DNA of 64,000 nucleotides, from positions 2,108,001 through 2,172,000 of the forward strand of contig JAJHOH010000001.1 of the NCBI GenBank assembly GCA_021651055.1. Reading direction: 5' to 3'. This DNA comes from Candidatus Manganitrophus morganii. GTDB lineage: Bacteria > Nitrospirota > Nitrospiria > SBBL01 > Manganitrophaceae. The notes beneath the pieces were generated by a model. That model had not been told where the DNA came from. It did not search any database and saw only the letters and a list, made by a program, of their open reading frames with translations. Made by a program: the position numbers and the translations under genes. Positions 1 through 9,164 of the stretch are shown here, in pieces; within the stretch, counting starts at the first letter, position 1, and each line of letters opens with the position of its first letter.

Positions 1-36
1 GAGATGACCTTTCGCGGCCAGATACGCAGTATCCAT
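1..36 (-). CDS. 5' end of an unidentified gene leaving the window
   Basis: Twelve codons from an ATG at 36 run leftward off the edge. A GGAG Shine-Dalgarno-like sequence lies about 8 bases upstream, and a stop codon in the same frame lies just before it, so the start is fixed if the gene is real. The product cannot be identified from so few residues. Confidence 0.3.
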   Translation of the reverse strand, partial: MDTAYLAAKGHL

Positions 37-142
37 CTGAACTTCTCCATGCGAGCGCCTTTACTATAATGTTTTCGAGCAACGGTGTCAAAAATCTCTT
101 CAATAAATCTTCGATAAATGGGTGGTGCCAAACTGATCTTCT

Positions 143-163
143 GAGCGACCCAACGGGTCGCTC
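143..163. repeat. Short inverted repeat (9-bp arms, 3-base loop)
   Basis: The arms GAGCGACCC and GGGTCGCTC are separated by AAC and followed by CTACAGG. This GAGCGACC-type palindrome resembles REP-like intergenic repeats. It lies upstream of the ChaN promoter and is not followed by a T-run, so it is not an obvious terminator. Confidence 0.45.
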
Positions 164-183
164 CTACAGGCCAATTTCTCCGT

Positions 184-213
184 TTGACACCTCCCTCCCC
201 TTCCCGGTAGAAT
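184..213 (+). promoter_or_regulatory. Sigma-70-type promoter of the ChaN-like gene
   Basis: TTGACA (184-189), an 18-base spacer and TAGAAT (208-213). The -10 box ends 6 bases before the ATG at 220, so transcription should begin at or next to the start codon, giving a leaderless message. No Shine-Dalgarno sequence is visible. Confidence 0.6.
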
Positions 214-219
214 GAACCC

Positions 220-1545
220 ATGCGACCCTCCCGACAGCTTCAGCTCTTCTCTTTGACCGTGGTCTTCCTATCGCTCGCGCTCGGCTGCGCCGGGCCGGGC
301 CGTTCCAAAGAACAATCGAAGGCCGCTTCAAATCCCCATTCGACGCGACCCGCTCCAACCCCCGTCGCCGACGCCCCGACAGCCGCCCCTGCGGAGGAGT
401 CTCTCGCCGCGGAGTCGCCTTATATCCACCTCGACGAGATCGAGGAGGGAAAGATCGTCCATGTTCCCACCGGCGTCGCCGTCTCGAAGGAGCGGCTGAT
501 CGATTTTCTGACGCCGGCGCGGATCATTTACGTCGGGGAGGTCCACGACAACCTCGAAGACCATCGGGTGCAGCGCGAAATCCTCCAGGCGATGAACGAG
601 CGATTCCCCGGGAAGGTGGCGGTCGGAATGGAGATGTTCCGGCGGCCCGCCCAGCCCCAGCTCGACCAGTGGCTGGAGGGGAACCTCAGCGACAAAGACT
701 TCCGCAAGCTCTGGATCGAGAATTGGGGGATGGAGATGGGCTATTATCAGGAGCTGCTCAACTTCATCAAAGAGAATAAAATCCCGCTTGTTGCCTTGAA
801 CGCGCCCCAGGATTGGGAGGCGAAAGTCGGAATGAAGGGGATCGATGCCCTCTCTCCCGAAGAGCAAAAAGCGCTTCCCCAGATCGATCGGACCGATCGG
901 TATCACCGCCAGGCGTTGCAGGCTATTTTCAAAGGACATGGTCCGATGGGCCGGCAGGACGGCGGGGGGTTCTCCTCTTTCTACGACACGATGCTCCTTT
1001 GGGACGAGACGATGGCGGAGAGCATCGCTCGGTATCTCACCTCTCCCGAAGGAGCCGATAAAAAGATGGTCGTCTTTGCGGGGGGCTTCCACGTCGGCTA
1101 CGGCTTCGGCATCCCGCGGCGGGCCTTCCGGCGCCTGCCGGAGCCGTATCAGATCGTCATCCCGAACACGCAGGATGTCCCGGAGGCGAAGCGCTTCCAG
1201 GTGGAGCTCAAGCTCCCCGATTTCCCATTGCATCTGGCCGATTTCATCTGGGGGGTCGGCTATAAAGAGGTCGAAACGAAAAAAGTTCGACTCGGGGTCA
1301 TGATCGAGCCGTTTCAATCCGGGGTGCGCATTACCGATGTTTCCCCGAACTCCACCGCGGAGGCGGCCGGGATCCAACAGGGCGACATCGTCGTCTCCTT
1401 CGACGGGGAAGAGATGCGTGAGCCGTTTGATCTCACCTACGCCGTCGGCCGGAAGTCGCCAGGCGATCGGGTCAAACTGAAACTCCTCCGCGACGGGAAG
1501 ATGATCGAGACCGAGGCCGAGATGAAATCGTCCCGGCACCCCTGA
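220..1545 (+). CDS. ChaN-family lipoprotein with C-terminal PDZ domain
   Basis: A 441-residue envelope protein. The N-terminus has a hydrophobic stretch ending in a lipobox (LALGC, Cys near 23), so it is probably a lipoprotein. Residues about 85-330 match the ChaN/Tiki-like fold: an early GEVHDN motif and a late GGFHVGYG motif supply the family's metal or haem-site His and Glu. Residues about 345-435 form a PDZ domain (VRLGVMIEP, then AAGIQQGDIVVSFDG). ChaN proteins are linked to haem/iron uptake, but the superfamily also holds metalloproteases. The PDZ fusion suggests binding to a protein C-terminus in the periplasm. The start is set by the promoter, which predicts a leaderless transcript. 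The family call is fairly safe; the substrate is unknown. Confidence 0.75.
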   Translation: MRPSRQLQLFSLTVVFLSLALGCAGPGRSKEQSKAASNPHSTRPAPTPVADAPTAAPAEESLAAESPYIHLDEIEEGKIVHVPTGVAVSKERLIDFLTPARIIYVGEVHDNLEDHRVQREILQAMNERFPGKVAVGMEMFRRPAQPQLDQWLEGNLSDKDFRKLWIENWGMEMGYYQELLNFIKENKIPLVALNAPQDWEAKVGMKGIDALSPEEQKALPQIDRTDRYHRQALQAIFKGHGPMGRQDGGGFSSFYDTMLLWDETMAESIARYLTSPEGADKKMVVFAGGFHVGYGFGIPRRAFRRLPEPYQIVIPNTQDVPEAKRFQVELKLPDFPLHLADFIWGVGYKEVETKKVRLGVMIEPFQSGVRITDVSPNSTAEAAGIQQGDIVVSFDGEEMREPFDLTYAVGRKSPGDRVKLKLLRDGKMIETEAEMKSSRHP

Positions 1546-1579
1546 CTGTTCCGCACATCCGACGAAATCGAATCGATCG

Positions 1580-2104
1580 ATGGAAAAACATCACTCCCAA
1601 GAACCGTCCGCGTTGTTGACCGAACACCTTGCACGCTTCCAAAAAGGGAAAGCATTGGAGGTGGCGTGCGGCTTCGGCCGAAACGCCTTTTATCTCGCCT
1701 CGCAGGGGTTCGAGGTCGTGGGGCTCGATCGCGACCCGGAGGCGGTGGCCTTCTGCAACGCCGAAGCGGCCCGGCGCGGCCTCTCGTTCACCGCGCGCGC
1801 TGTCGATCTGGAGCAGCCGACCCCGATTCCCGGCGAGGGATACGCTCTGGTGGGCTGCTTCTACTATCTCGACCGGAACCTCCTTCCCGAGATGAAGCGG
1901 GCCGTTCGCCCGGGGGGGCATCTCGTCTATGAGACTTTCTTGATCGATCAGCACGAGCGGTTCGGCAAGCCGGGGCGGAAGGAGTTTTGCTGGGGGCACA
2001 ATGAACTGCTCCGGCTCTTTCTCGATTTTCGGATTCTCTTCTATTTCGAGGGATTCAAAGGGGATCGCTGGATGGTCCAACTGATCGCCGAACGGCCGGG
2101 TTAA
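1580..2104 (+). CDS. Class I SAM-dependent methyltransferase
   Basis: 174 residues with a Rossmann-type SAM site: motif I is LEVACGFGRNAFYLA near residues 32-46, followed by an acidic residue in VVGLDRD at the end of strand 2. The size and layout resemble small TehB-like or SmtA-like methyltransferases, but no motif fixes the substrate. It starts 34 bases after the ChaN-like gene and ends 38 bases before archease 1, so all three could share a transcript. I see no link to RNA repair beyond position. Confidence 0.7.
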   Translation: MEKHHSQEPSALLTEHLARFQKGKALEVACGFGRNAFYLASQGFEVVGLDRDPEAVAFCNAEAARRGLSFTARAVDLEQPTPIPGEGYALVGCFYYLDRNLLPEMKRAVRPGGHLVYETFLIDQHERFGKPGRKEFCWGHNELLRLFLDFRILFYFEGFKGDRWMVQLIAERPG

Positions 2105-2142
2105 CGGCATCCGTTCGGCGTCGGTAGAAGCGAGGCATCTCT

Positions 2143-2571
2143 TTGGAAGAGTTTCAAGTATCGGAGGAGATCGCCACCGGAGAGATGTCGCTGGCGGCGC
2201 GGGGCGACTCGCTCGAAGGGCTCTTCCGGGCGACGGCGAAGGGACTCTTTGAGACAATGGTCGATACCGAGGAGGTCCGCCCGGAGATCGGGAAAGAACT
2301 GCTTCTCTCGGCCGACAGCATCGACCGGCTTCTCTTCCATTGGCTCTCGGAATTGATTCAGCTCAGAGATCGGGAGGATCTTTACTTCAGCTTCTTCGAG
2401 GTGAAAATCGAACGCGGCCCCCGGCATCGGATACAAGGGGTCGCCATGGGAGAGCTGATCGATCCGACCCGCCACCCGGTCCGGAACGAGGTGGCGGCGA
2501 TCAGATCGAATCCATTTCAGATCGTCCGCCGGGGCGAGGCCTGGCAGGTGAATATCCTATTCGACCGTTGA
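2143..2571 (+). CDS. Divergent archease-family protein (copy 1)
   Basis: 142 residues from a TTG start with a purine-rich GAAGCGAGG upstream. The pattern AARGDSLEGLFRATAKGL, a helical middle ending near LLFHWLSELI, and a C-terminal strand ending LFDR match the archease fold, the activator of RtcB RNA ligase. Where archeases usually have a metal-binding Asp in an HTAD-type motif, this copy has IATGEM, and the usual TYH before the last strand is RSN. The C-terminal Asp remains. It lies 124 bases upstream of rtcB. It may be a regulatory or partly degenerate partner of the canonical copy at 5093-5527. The fold is fairly certain; metal-dependent activity is doubtful. Confidence 0.72.
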   Translation: MEEFQVSEEIATGEMSLAARGDSLEGLFRATAKGLFETMVDTEEVRPEIGKELLLSADSIDRLLFHWLSELIQLRDREDLYFSFFEVKIERGPRHRIQGVAMGELIDPTRHPVRNEVAAIRSNPFQIVRRGEAWQVNILFDR

Positions 2572-2614
2572 GGCCTCTCCTTGGACGGCTCAACGATCGA
2601 CCGCATCGATCCCC

Positions 2615-2643
2615 TTCAATTCATTGCCTCCTTTGACTAAAAT
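2615..2643 (+). promoter_or_regulatory. Candidate promoter of rtcB
   Basis: TTCAAT (2615-2620), a 17-base spacer and TAAAAT (2638-2643), about 50 bases upstream of the rtcB ATG. The fit is moderate; rtcB could also be read from further upstream with archease 1. Confidence 0.35.
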
Positions 2644-2695
2644 ATAAAGAGAAGCTTTTTTAAAGAGCGGATGCCGTTCGGACGGGAGCAAAGCG

Positions 2696-4153
2696 ATGGT
2701 TTTCGGAGATAAAGTCAAACAGGTCAGCAAGACGATCTGGGAGATCGATCCCTCCTATAAAGAAGGGATGCGGGTACCGGCCCGGATCGTTGGAACGGAA
2801 AAACTAATCCGGGAGATGGATGATGCGGTGATCGAGCAGATCACCAATGTGGCAACCCTCCCCGGCCTGGTCCGCGCCGCCTACTGTATGCCCGACGGCC
2901 ACTCCGGCTACGGCTTTCCGATCGGCGGTGTCGCGGCGATGGATGCCGAGAAGGGGGTGATCAGCCCGGGGGGGATCGGGTTCGACATCAATTGCGGGAT
3001 GCGTCTGGTCCGAACCGACCTGACCGAGGCAGAGGTGGGGCCGAAGTTGACGGAGCTGGTCGATCTCCTCTACACCCGCGTTCCGGCGGGGGTCGGAAGT
3101 AAAGGTTTCGTGAAGCTGACGCCGAACGAGTTTAAAGAGGTCATTGCCGAAGGGGCTCAGTGGTGTCTGAAGAACGGTTATGCGTGGCCGGAGGATCTCG
3201 CGCTCACCGAGGAGAGCGGGTGCATCGAGGGGGCGAATCCGGAGAAGGTCAGCCAGAAGGCGATCGACCGCGGCCTGAGCCAGATCGGAACGCTCGGCTC
3301 CGGGAACCACTACCTGGAGGTCCAGGTGGTCCGGGAAGGGAACATATTCGATCGGAAAATTGCCGAGGCGATGGGACTCTTCCCGAATCAGGTGGTGGTG
3401 ATGTTCCACTGCGGGTCGCGCGGCTTCGGCCACCAGGTGGCGACCGATTATCTTCAGGTTTTCTTGGAGGTGATGGAGTCGAAGTATGGAATCAAGATCC
3501 TCGACCGGGAGCTTGCCTGCGCGCCGTTCCGCTCTCCGGAGGGCCGGGATTATTTCTCGGCGATGAAGTGCGGCCTCAACATGTCGTTCGCCAACCGGCA
3601 GACGATTCTCCATCGGATTCGGGAGTGTTTCGCGCGGATCTTCGGGAAAAGCGCCGAAGCGCTCGGGATGCGGATGATCTATGATGTGGCCCACAATACC
3701 GCCAAGCTGGAGCGCCACCGGATCGACGGGAAATCGCGCGAGCTTCTGGTTCATCGGAAAGGGGCGACCCGCGCCTTCGGCCCGGGACACGAGGCGCTGC
3801 CGGAGCGGTATCAACCGTACGGCCAGCCGGTGATCATCGGCGGGAGCATGGAGACCGGCAGTTATCTCTTGATCGGAACCGAGGGGGCGATGAAGGAGAC
3901 CTTCGGAAGCACCGCCCACGGCTCCGGCCGGACGATGAGCCGGACGCAGGCGCGCAAGCAGTTCCGCGGCGACCGGCTGCAGAAGGAGCTTCGCGCCCGG
4001 GGAATCTATGTCCGTTCCGCTTCCTTCGCCGGTCTGGCCGAAGAAGCCGGACCGACCTACAAAGATATCGACGAAGTGGTCGACGCGTGCGAGCGTGCCG
4101 GAATCTCAAGACGGGTGGTGAAGTTCGCCCCGATCGGAAATGTCAAAGGGTAG
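2696..4153 (+). CDS. rtcB: RNA-splicing ligase RtcB
   Basis: 485 residues, the length of archaeal-type RtcB rather than the shorter E. coli form. RtcB joins 2',3'-cyclic-phosphate and 5'-OH RNA ends using GTP and Mn2+ through a guanylated histidine. The metal and active-site elements are all visible: MPDGHSG near 65-71, GFDINCG with Asp97 and Cys100, GSGNHYLE, FHCGSRGFGHQ, VAHNTAKLERH and the HGSGRTMSR block that carries the guanylated His. No intein is present. The gene is bracketed by archease genes and followed after 2 bases by a CobW-type GTPase. That context suggests RNA repair with supply of metal or activator. No RtcA or RtcR is nearby. Confidence 0.96.
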   Translation: MVFGDKVKQVSKTIWEIDPSYKEGMRVPARIVGTEKLIREMDDAVIEQITNVATLPGLVRAAYCMPDGHSGYGFPIGGVAAMDAEKGVISPGGIGFDINCGMRLVRTDLTEAEVGPKLTELVDLLYTRVPAGVGSKGFVKLTPNEFKEVIAEGAQWCLKNGYAWPEDLALTEESGCIEGANPEKVSQKAIDRGLSQIGTLGSGNHYLEVQVVREGNIFDRKIAEAMGLFPNQVVVMFHCGSRGFGHQVATDYLQVFLEVMESKYGIKILDRELACAPFRSPEGRDYFSAMKCGLNMSFANRQTILHRIRECFARIFGKSAEALGMRMIYDVAHNTAKLERHRIDGKSRELLVHRKGATRAFGPGHEALPERYQPYGQPVIIGGSMETGSYLLIGTEGAMKETFGSTAHGSGRTMSRTQARKQFRGDRLQKELRARGIYVRSASFAGLAEEAGPTYKDIDEVVDACERAGISRRVVKFAPIGNVKG

Positions 4154-4155
4154 CT

Positions 4156-5085
4156 GTGGCGACTAAAACACCCATCGTCATCCTTACCGGTTATCTCGGG
4201 AGCGGCAAAACGACATTGCTGCGACGGTTGGTCGCGCTGTCGGACCAGCGCCTTGCGATTATCATGAACGAGTTCGGCGCACTGGCGGTCGATGCCCGCG
4301 TGGTGGCCGGGAAAAATATCAAGATTGCCGAGCTGGAAGGGGGATGCGTCTGCTGTTCACTGCTGGGCGATTTCGAGGCGGCGGTGAAAGAGATCGTCGA
4401 GACGGTCGGGCCGGATGAGATTATCGTCGAGACGACCGGATTGGCGGAGCCCGATGCCCTGATCGGCGATATCCAAGAAAACCTCCTCGATTTCCCGATC
4501 GATGCTGTCGTCACCGTGGTCGATGCCGATGCGACGGTCCGATTTCCTTCCATCGGCCACACCGGCCGGATTCAGATCGAGATGGCCGATCTTCTCCTTC
4601 TCAACAAGATTGATCTGGTCACCGACGAACAGCGCCGCAAGGCCCGAGAGATGATCCGGGCGATCAACCCCGCCGCTCTCATTTTGGAGACGACACGCTG
4701 TGAGATCGATCCGGCCCTCATCTTTGGAAGGCCGCTCCGGAGAGACAACCGGAAAGAGGTGCATGAGAGAAATAAGGAGGGGCATCATCCGTCAATGGAG
4801 TCCTTTCAACTCCGCACGGATCAAACCCTTGAGCGGGATTGTTTCGAGGAGATGATGGGTCAATTTCCGCCGCAGATTTATCGCGCGAAAGGATTTGTCC
4901 GATTTCCCGAGGGGGTCTTTCTTTTTAACTTCGTCGCGGGCCGATCGGAGCTGATCTCTTTTCCGGAGGAGGATGCGCTCGGCATCATCTTCATTGGAGA
5001 AAAGGTTCTCTCCCTTCAACCGGTGATCGAAGCGCAGATCGCCGCTTGCGCAATTCCCCCTGATCATTCATCAGACCGATCCTGA
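4156..5085 (+). CDS. CobW/YjiA-family P-loop GTPase (metallochaperone)
   Basis: 310 residues from a GTG start 2 bases after the rtcB stop, with AAAGGG just upstream as ribosome site. The G3E GTPase core has GYLGSGKTTL (Walker A, residues 12-21), ELEGGCVCC (the CxCC metal motif, near 59-67), ETTGLAEP and NKIDL. A CobW C-terminal domain follows. Family members insert or store Zn, Co or other metals. Tight coupling to rtcB and archease 2 suggests, but does not prove, a role in metal supply to this RNA-repair set, since RtcB needs Mn2+. The metal cannot be read from the sequence. Confidence 0.88.
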   Translation: MATKTPIVILTGYLGSGKTTLLRRLVALSDQRLAIIMNEFGALAVDARVVAGKNIKIAELEGGCVCCSLLGDFEAAVKEIVETVGPDEIIVETTGLAEPDALIGDIQENLLDFPIDAVVTVVDADATVRFPSIGHTGRIQIEMADLLLLNKIDLVTDEQRRKAREMIRAINPAALILETTRCEIDPALIFGRPLRRDNRKEVHERNKEGHHPSMESFQLRTDQTLERDCFEEMMGQFPPQIYRAKGFVRFPEGVFLFNFVAGRSELISFPEEDALGIIFIGEKVLSLQPVIEAQIAACAIPPDHSSDRS

Positions 5086-5092
5086 GAATCAG

Positions 5093-5527
5093 ATGCCGTA
5101 TCGTTTCATTGAGGGGTTGACCGTGGCCGACATCGCCTTTGAGGCGCGCGGCAAGACGCTGGAGGCGCTTTTCTCCTCGGCGGGTCAGGCGGTGACCGCC
5201 GCTCAATTGCATGATCTTCGGACGATTCGAAAGAAGGAATCCCGTACGTTTGATCTGACGAACAAAGCAATCGACATGCTTCTTTTTAATTTCCTTCAGG
5301 AGTTGATCTACTGGAAGGATGTCGATCTGCTCCTCTTTAAATCGTTTGACCTTTCGATTCGTCAGAAAGCGGATGGGAACTATCATTTGACCGGAACCGG
5401 TCGGGGGGAGCCGATCGACGTCTCCCGGCATCAACTCCGGGTCGATGTCAAAGCAGTCACGATGCACAAGTTCGAAGTGGCCTCCGATGCGAACGGATGG
5501 AAGGCGACGGTCGTTCTCGATATCTGA
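5093..5527 (+). CDS. Archease (copy 2, canonical motifs)
   Basis: 144 residues. The N-terminal motif keeps Ala-Asp-Ile (TVADIAFEARGKTLEALF), and the C-terminal part keeps VKAVTMH and the Asp of VVLDI, so the usual metal ligands are present. Archease speeds RtcB guanylation and turnover. The gene starts 7 bases after the cobW-type gene, making rtcB-cobW-archease one tight operon. It differs strongly in sequence from copy 1 at 2143-2571, so the two are old paralogs or separately acquired. A convergent gene ends 18 bases further on. Confidence 0.88.
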   Translation: MPYRFIEGLTVADIAFEARGKTLEALFSSAGQAVTAAQLHDLRTIRKKESRTFDLTNKAIDMLLFNFLQELIYWKDVDLLLFKSFDLSIRQKADGNYHLTGTGRGEPIDVSRHQLRVDVKAVTMHKFEVASDANGWKATVVLDI

Positions 5528-5545
5528 TGAGGATAAAAGTGAGGG

Positions 5546-6040
5546 TTAGGACGATTGTCCGAGGAAAGCGCCGTACGAAGGGAAACGATCTTGCCGGAGC
5601 TTGTCCCAGACGTAGGCTTCTTCGTATGCGAAGAGGGGGTAGTCGAAGCCGCGGACGTTGTGGGTCCCGATGACCCGGCCTGCAACCGTGATGACCTTTC
5701 CCTTTTTAAGAAGGGTCTCATCGACCCGGTACGGGAAGATCACGAAAAAGTGCTCTCCCGGATCGAAGCCCAAAGCCGGCTTGCCGGTCCGGTAGAGGGG
5801 AATTTCTGCGAACTCCACCTCCGTTTGCTGTCCTTTATATTGAAGACGAAGAACCTCCCCGCCGAGGATAATAATCTTCCCGACGTGTTGCTTCGGATCT
5901 TCAAAAATCTCTTCGAAGAGGGTTTCCTCGTTGGCCGTCGACCGAACCTGCTCGGAGAGGACGGCGTTGCAGGCCGAGGTCGACATAAAGAGGAGGAGGG
6001 CTAAAAAGATCGGCCACTTCTGTTTCATGGGATAGTCCAT
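5546..6040 (-). CDS. Slp-family outer-membrane lipoprotein
   Basis: 164 residues with an N-terminal signal and lipobox (MSTSAC, Cys near 24). The rest matches the Slp/YeaY pattern: EDPKQHVGKIIILGGEVL, a central polar-sheet region, and VAGRVIGTH near the end. Slp proteins are starvation- or stress-induced outer-membrane lipoproteins of unknown mechanism. An ATG four codons further in (6028) is an equally good start, giving MKQKWPIF as signal start; neither has a clear Shine-Dalgarno sequence. Promoter boxes lie 14-41 bases upstream. The gene stands alone between convergent neighbours. Confidence 0.75.
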   Translation of the reverse strand: MDYPMKQKWPIFLALLLFMSTSACNAVLSEQVRSTANEETLFEEIFEDPKQHVGKIIILGGEVLRLQYKGQQTEVEFAEIPLYRTGKPALGFDPGEHFFVIFPYRVDETLLKKGKVITVAGRVIGTHNVRGFDYPLFAYEEAYVWDKLRQDRFPSYGAFLGQSS

Positions 6041-6053
6041 AAAGGTATCGAAG

Positions 6054-6081
6054 ATTTTACCAAGGTTGGTATAAAAGTCAA
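6054..6081 (-). promoter_or_regulatory. Candidate promoter of the Slp-like gene
   Basis: On the minus strand, TTGACT (6081-6076), a 16-base spacer and TAAAAT (6059-6054). The start codon at 6040 follows 13 bases after the -10 box, so the 5' UTR would be very short. Confidence 0.45.
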
Positions 6082-6147
6082 GAAATTAATGTCGCGTGAT
6101 TGCCGTATTTTCTTCAGTATTTCCCAGCGGATCAGGAGGACCCTCTT

Positions 6148-8100
<1,953 letters not shown>

Positions 8101-8162
8101 CCCTTCCTCCCCGCGTAAATCATTGATGAGTATTCACGAAAACGAACCGTACCAGATGCCGA

Positions 8163-8192
8163 ATTGTAATGAAAGAACGAAGAAAATGTCAA
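8163..8192 (-). promoter_or_regulatory. Sigma-70-type promoter of acs
   Basis: On the minus strand, TTGACA (8192-8187), an 18-base spacer and TACAAT (8168-8163). The predicted 5' UTR is about 55 bases and ends in the acs ribosome site. Confidence 0.6.
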
Positions 8193-8220
8193 TGAACAAA
8201 ATGCGGAGAAGGGATTCCCG

Positions 8221-8598
8221 CTAAGCCGCCTCTTGCTCTGTCGTTCGCGCGAGTCTCCTTTCCAGTGCTTCGATATTTGCCTGTCTTCTCTCCAGCGCCT
8301 CGATCCGCTCTAAATAGCCGCGCGTCAGATCGTGGATTTCCGATTCCAGCTCCGCCAGCCGGGAGGCGAGGGTGTTGAATCGGCCGAACCGCTCTTCCCA
8401 CTGATCCAGCCTGTGCGTCACCTGCTCGAACGCTTTTTTATATTCGTTGTATAATTCTCCTAAGGAAGAGAGATGATCATCGACCTCTTTCAAGAGGCGA
8501 ATCATCTCCTCCGGCTTCCCCTCGGTTTTTTTCCGTGTCTGTGTTGCGGTCGCCTTTTTTGGGGCCGCTGTCTTTTTAGTTTTTGTCTTCTGTGCCAT
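8221..8598 (-). CDS. Small basic-headed coiled-coil protein
   Basis: 125 residues. The start at 8598 is chosen because GAAGGAGG lies just upstream; the open frame extends further but without coding character. The first 35 residues are rich in Lys, Thr and Ala (KTKKTAAPKKATATQT). Residues about 35-120 are a long amphipathic coiled coil (HLSSLGELYNEYKKAFEQV, then repeated LERR units). There is no signal peptide or membrane segment. The basic tail plus coiled coil resembles histone-H1-like or scaffold proteins, but no family is recognised. Confidence 0.6.
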   Translation of the reverse strand: MAQKTKTKKTAAPKKATATQTRKKTEGKPEEMIRLLKEVDDHLSSLGELYNEYKKAFEQVTHRLDQWEERFGRFNTLASRLAELESEIHDLTRGYLERIEALERRQANIEALERRLARTTEQEAA

Positions 8599-8721
8599 GG
8601 GACCTCCTTCAGGATGAATGAATGCATCCTTCATTTCATCATCGAGAAAAGGAGATTTATCTGTCAAGGGGTGGGGGTTGGTGGCAGAGGAGGCCCGGTT
8701 GGAGTTGAATGACATGGAGCC

Positions 8722-9045
8722 CTAGCGGTACCGCGGAATACTCGGGTCGGCCGTCACGGAGTAAGCGTCGATCCCGCCGGTCAAATTCTTCACATTCGTG
8801 AAGCCGTTTTTAACCAAAATTCCGAGCGCGGTGAGGCTGCGGACGCCATGGTGGCAGACGGTGACGATCTCCTGCTCGGGGTCGAGCTCGCCGATTCGCG
8901 ACGGAAGCTGGCTGAGTGGGATCAACACCGAATCGGGGATCCGTGCGAAGTCAAACTCGACCTGCTCCCGCACATCCAACAGGAGAAACGGCTCTCCCTG
9001 GTCCTTCTTTTTTTTGAGATCCTGGGGTGAAATCTGATAGGTCAC
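8722..9045 (-). CDS. Single-domain rhodanese (sulfurtransferase)
   Basis: 107 residues from a GTG start with AAAAGGAG upstream. One complete rhodanese domain: LLDVREQVEFDFARIP near the N-terminus, the active-site loop CHHGVRS with its persulfide Cys near residue 64, and the closing NLTGGIDAY motif. Such proteins carry sulfane sulfur for thiolation, Fe-S assembly or detoxification. The loop resembles GlpE/ThiI-type rhodaneses. It could feed the TtuA system far downstream, but nothing in the sequence links them. Confidence 0.9.
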   Translation of the reverse strand: MTYQISPQDLKKKKDQGEPFLLLDVREQVEFDFARIPDSVLIPLSQLPSRIGELDPEQEIVTVCHHGVRSLTALGILVKNGFTNVKNLTGGIDAYSVTADPSIPRYR

Positions 9046-9129
9046 GAGCGGCTCCTTTTCTTTCGGAATGACACGGTTCCTCTGGAATCTTCATCATAAA
9101 CTCACTTTGTTTTGATCGTCAACCGCAAT

Positions 9130-9158
9130 TTGACCTCTCACGGAAAGTAGGATATAAA
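9130..9158 (+). promoter_or_regulatory. Sigma-70-type promoter of glpD
   Basis: TTGACC (9130-9135), a 17-base spacer and TATAAA (9153-9158). The ATG of glpD starts 6 bases after the -10 box, predicting a leaderless message; no Shine-Dalgarno sequence precedes the start. Confidence 0.65.
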
Positions 9159-9164
9159 TAGGCG

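Noticed and set aside
328-1539. Long minus-strand open frame opposite the ChaN-like gene
   Set aside because: It has no recognisable domain or ribosome site, while the plus strand has a lipobox, ChaN and PDZ motifs and a promoter.
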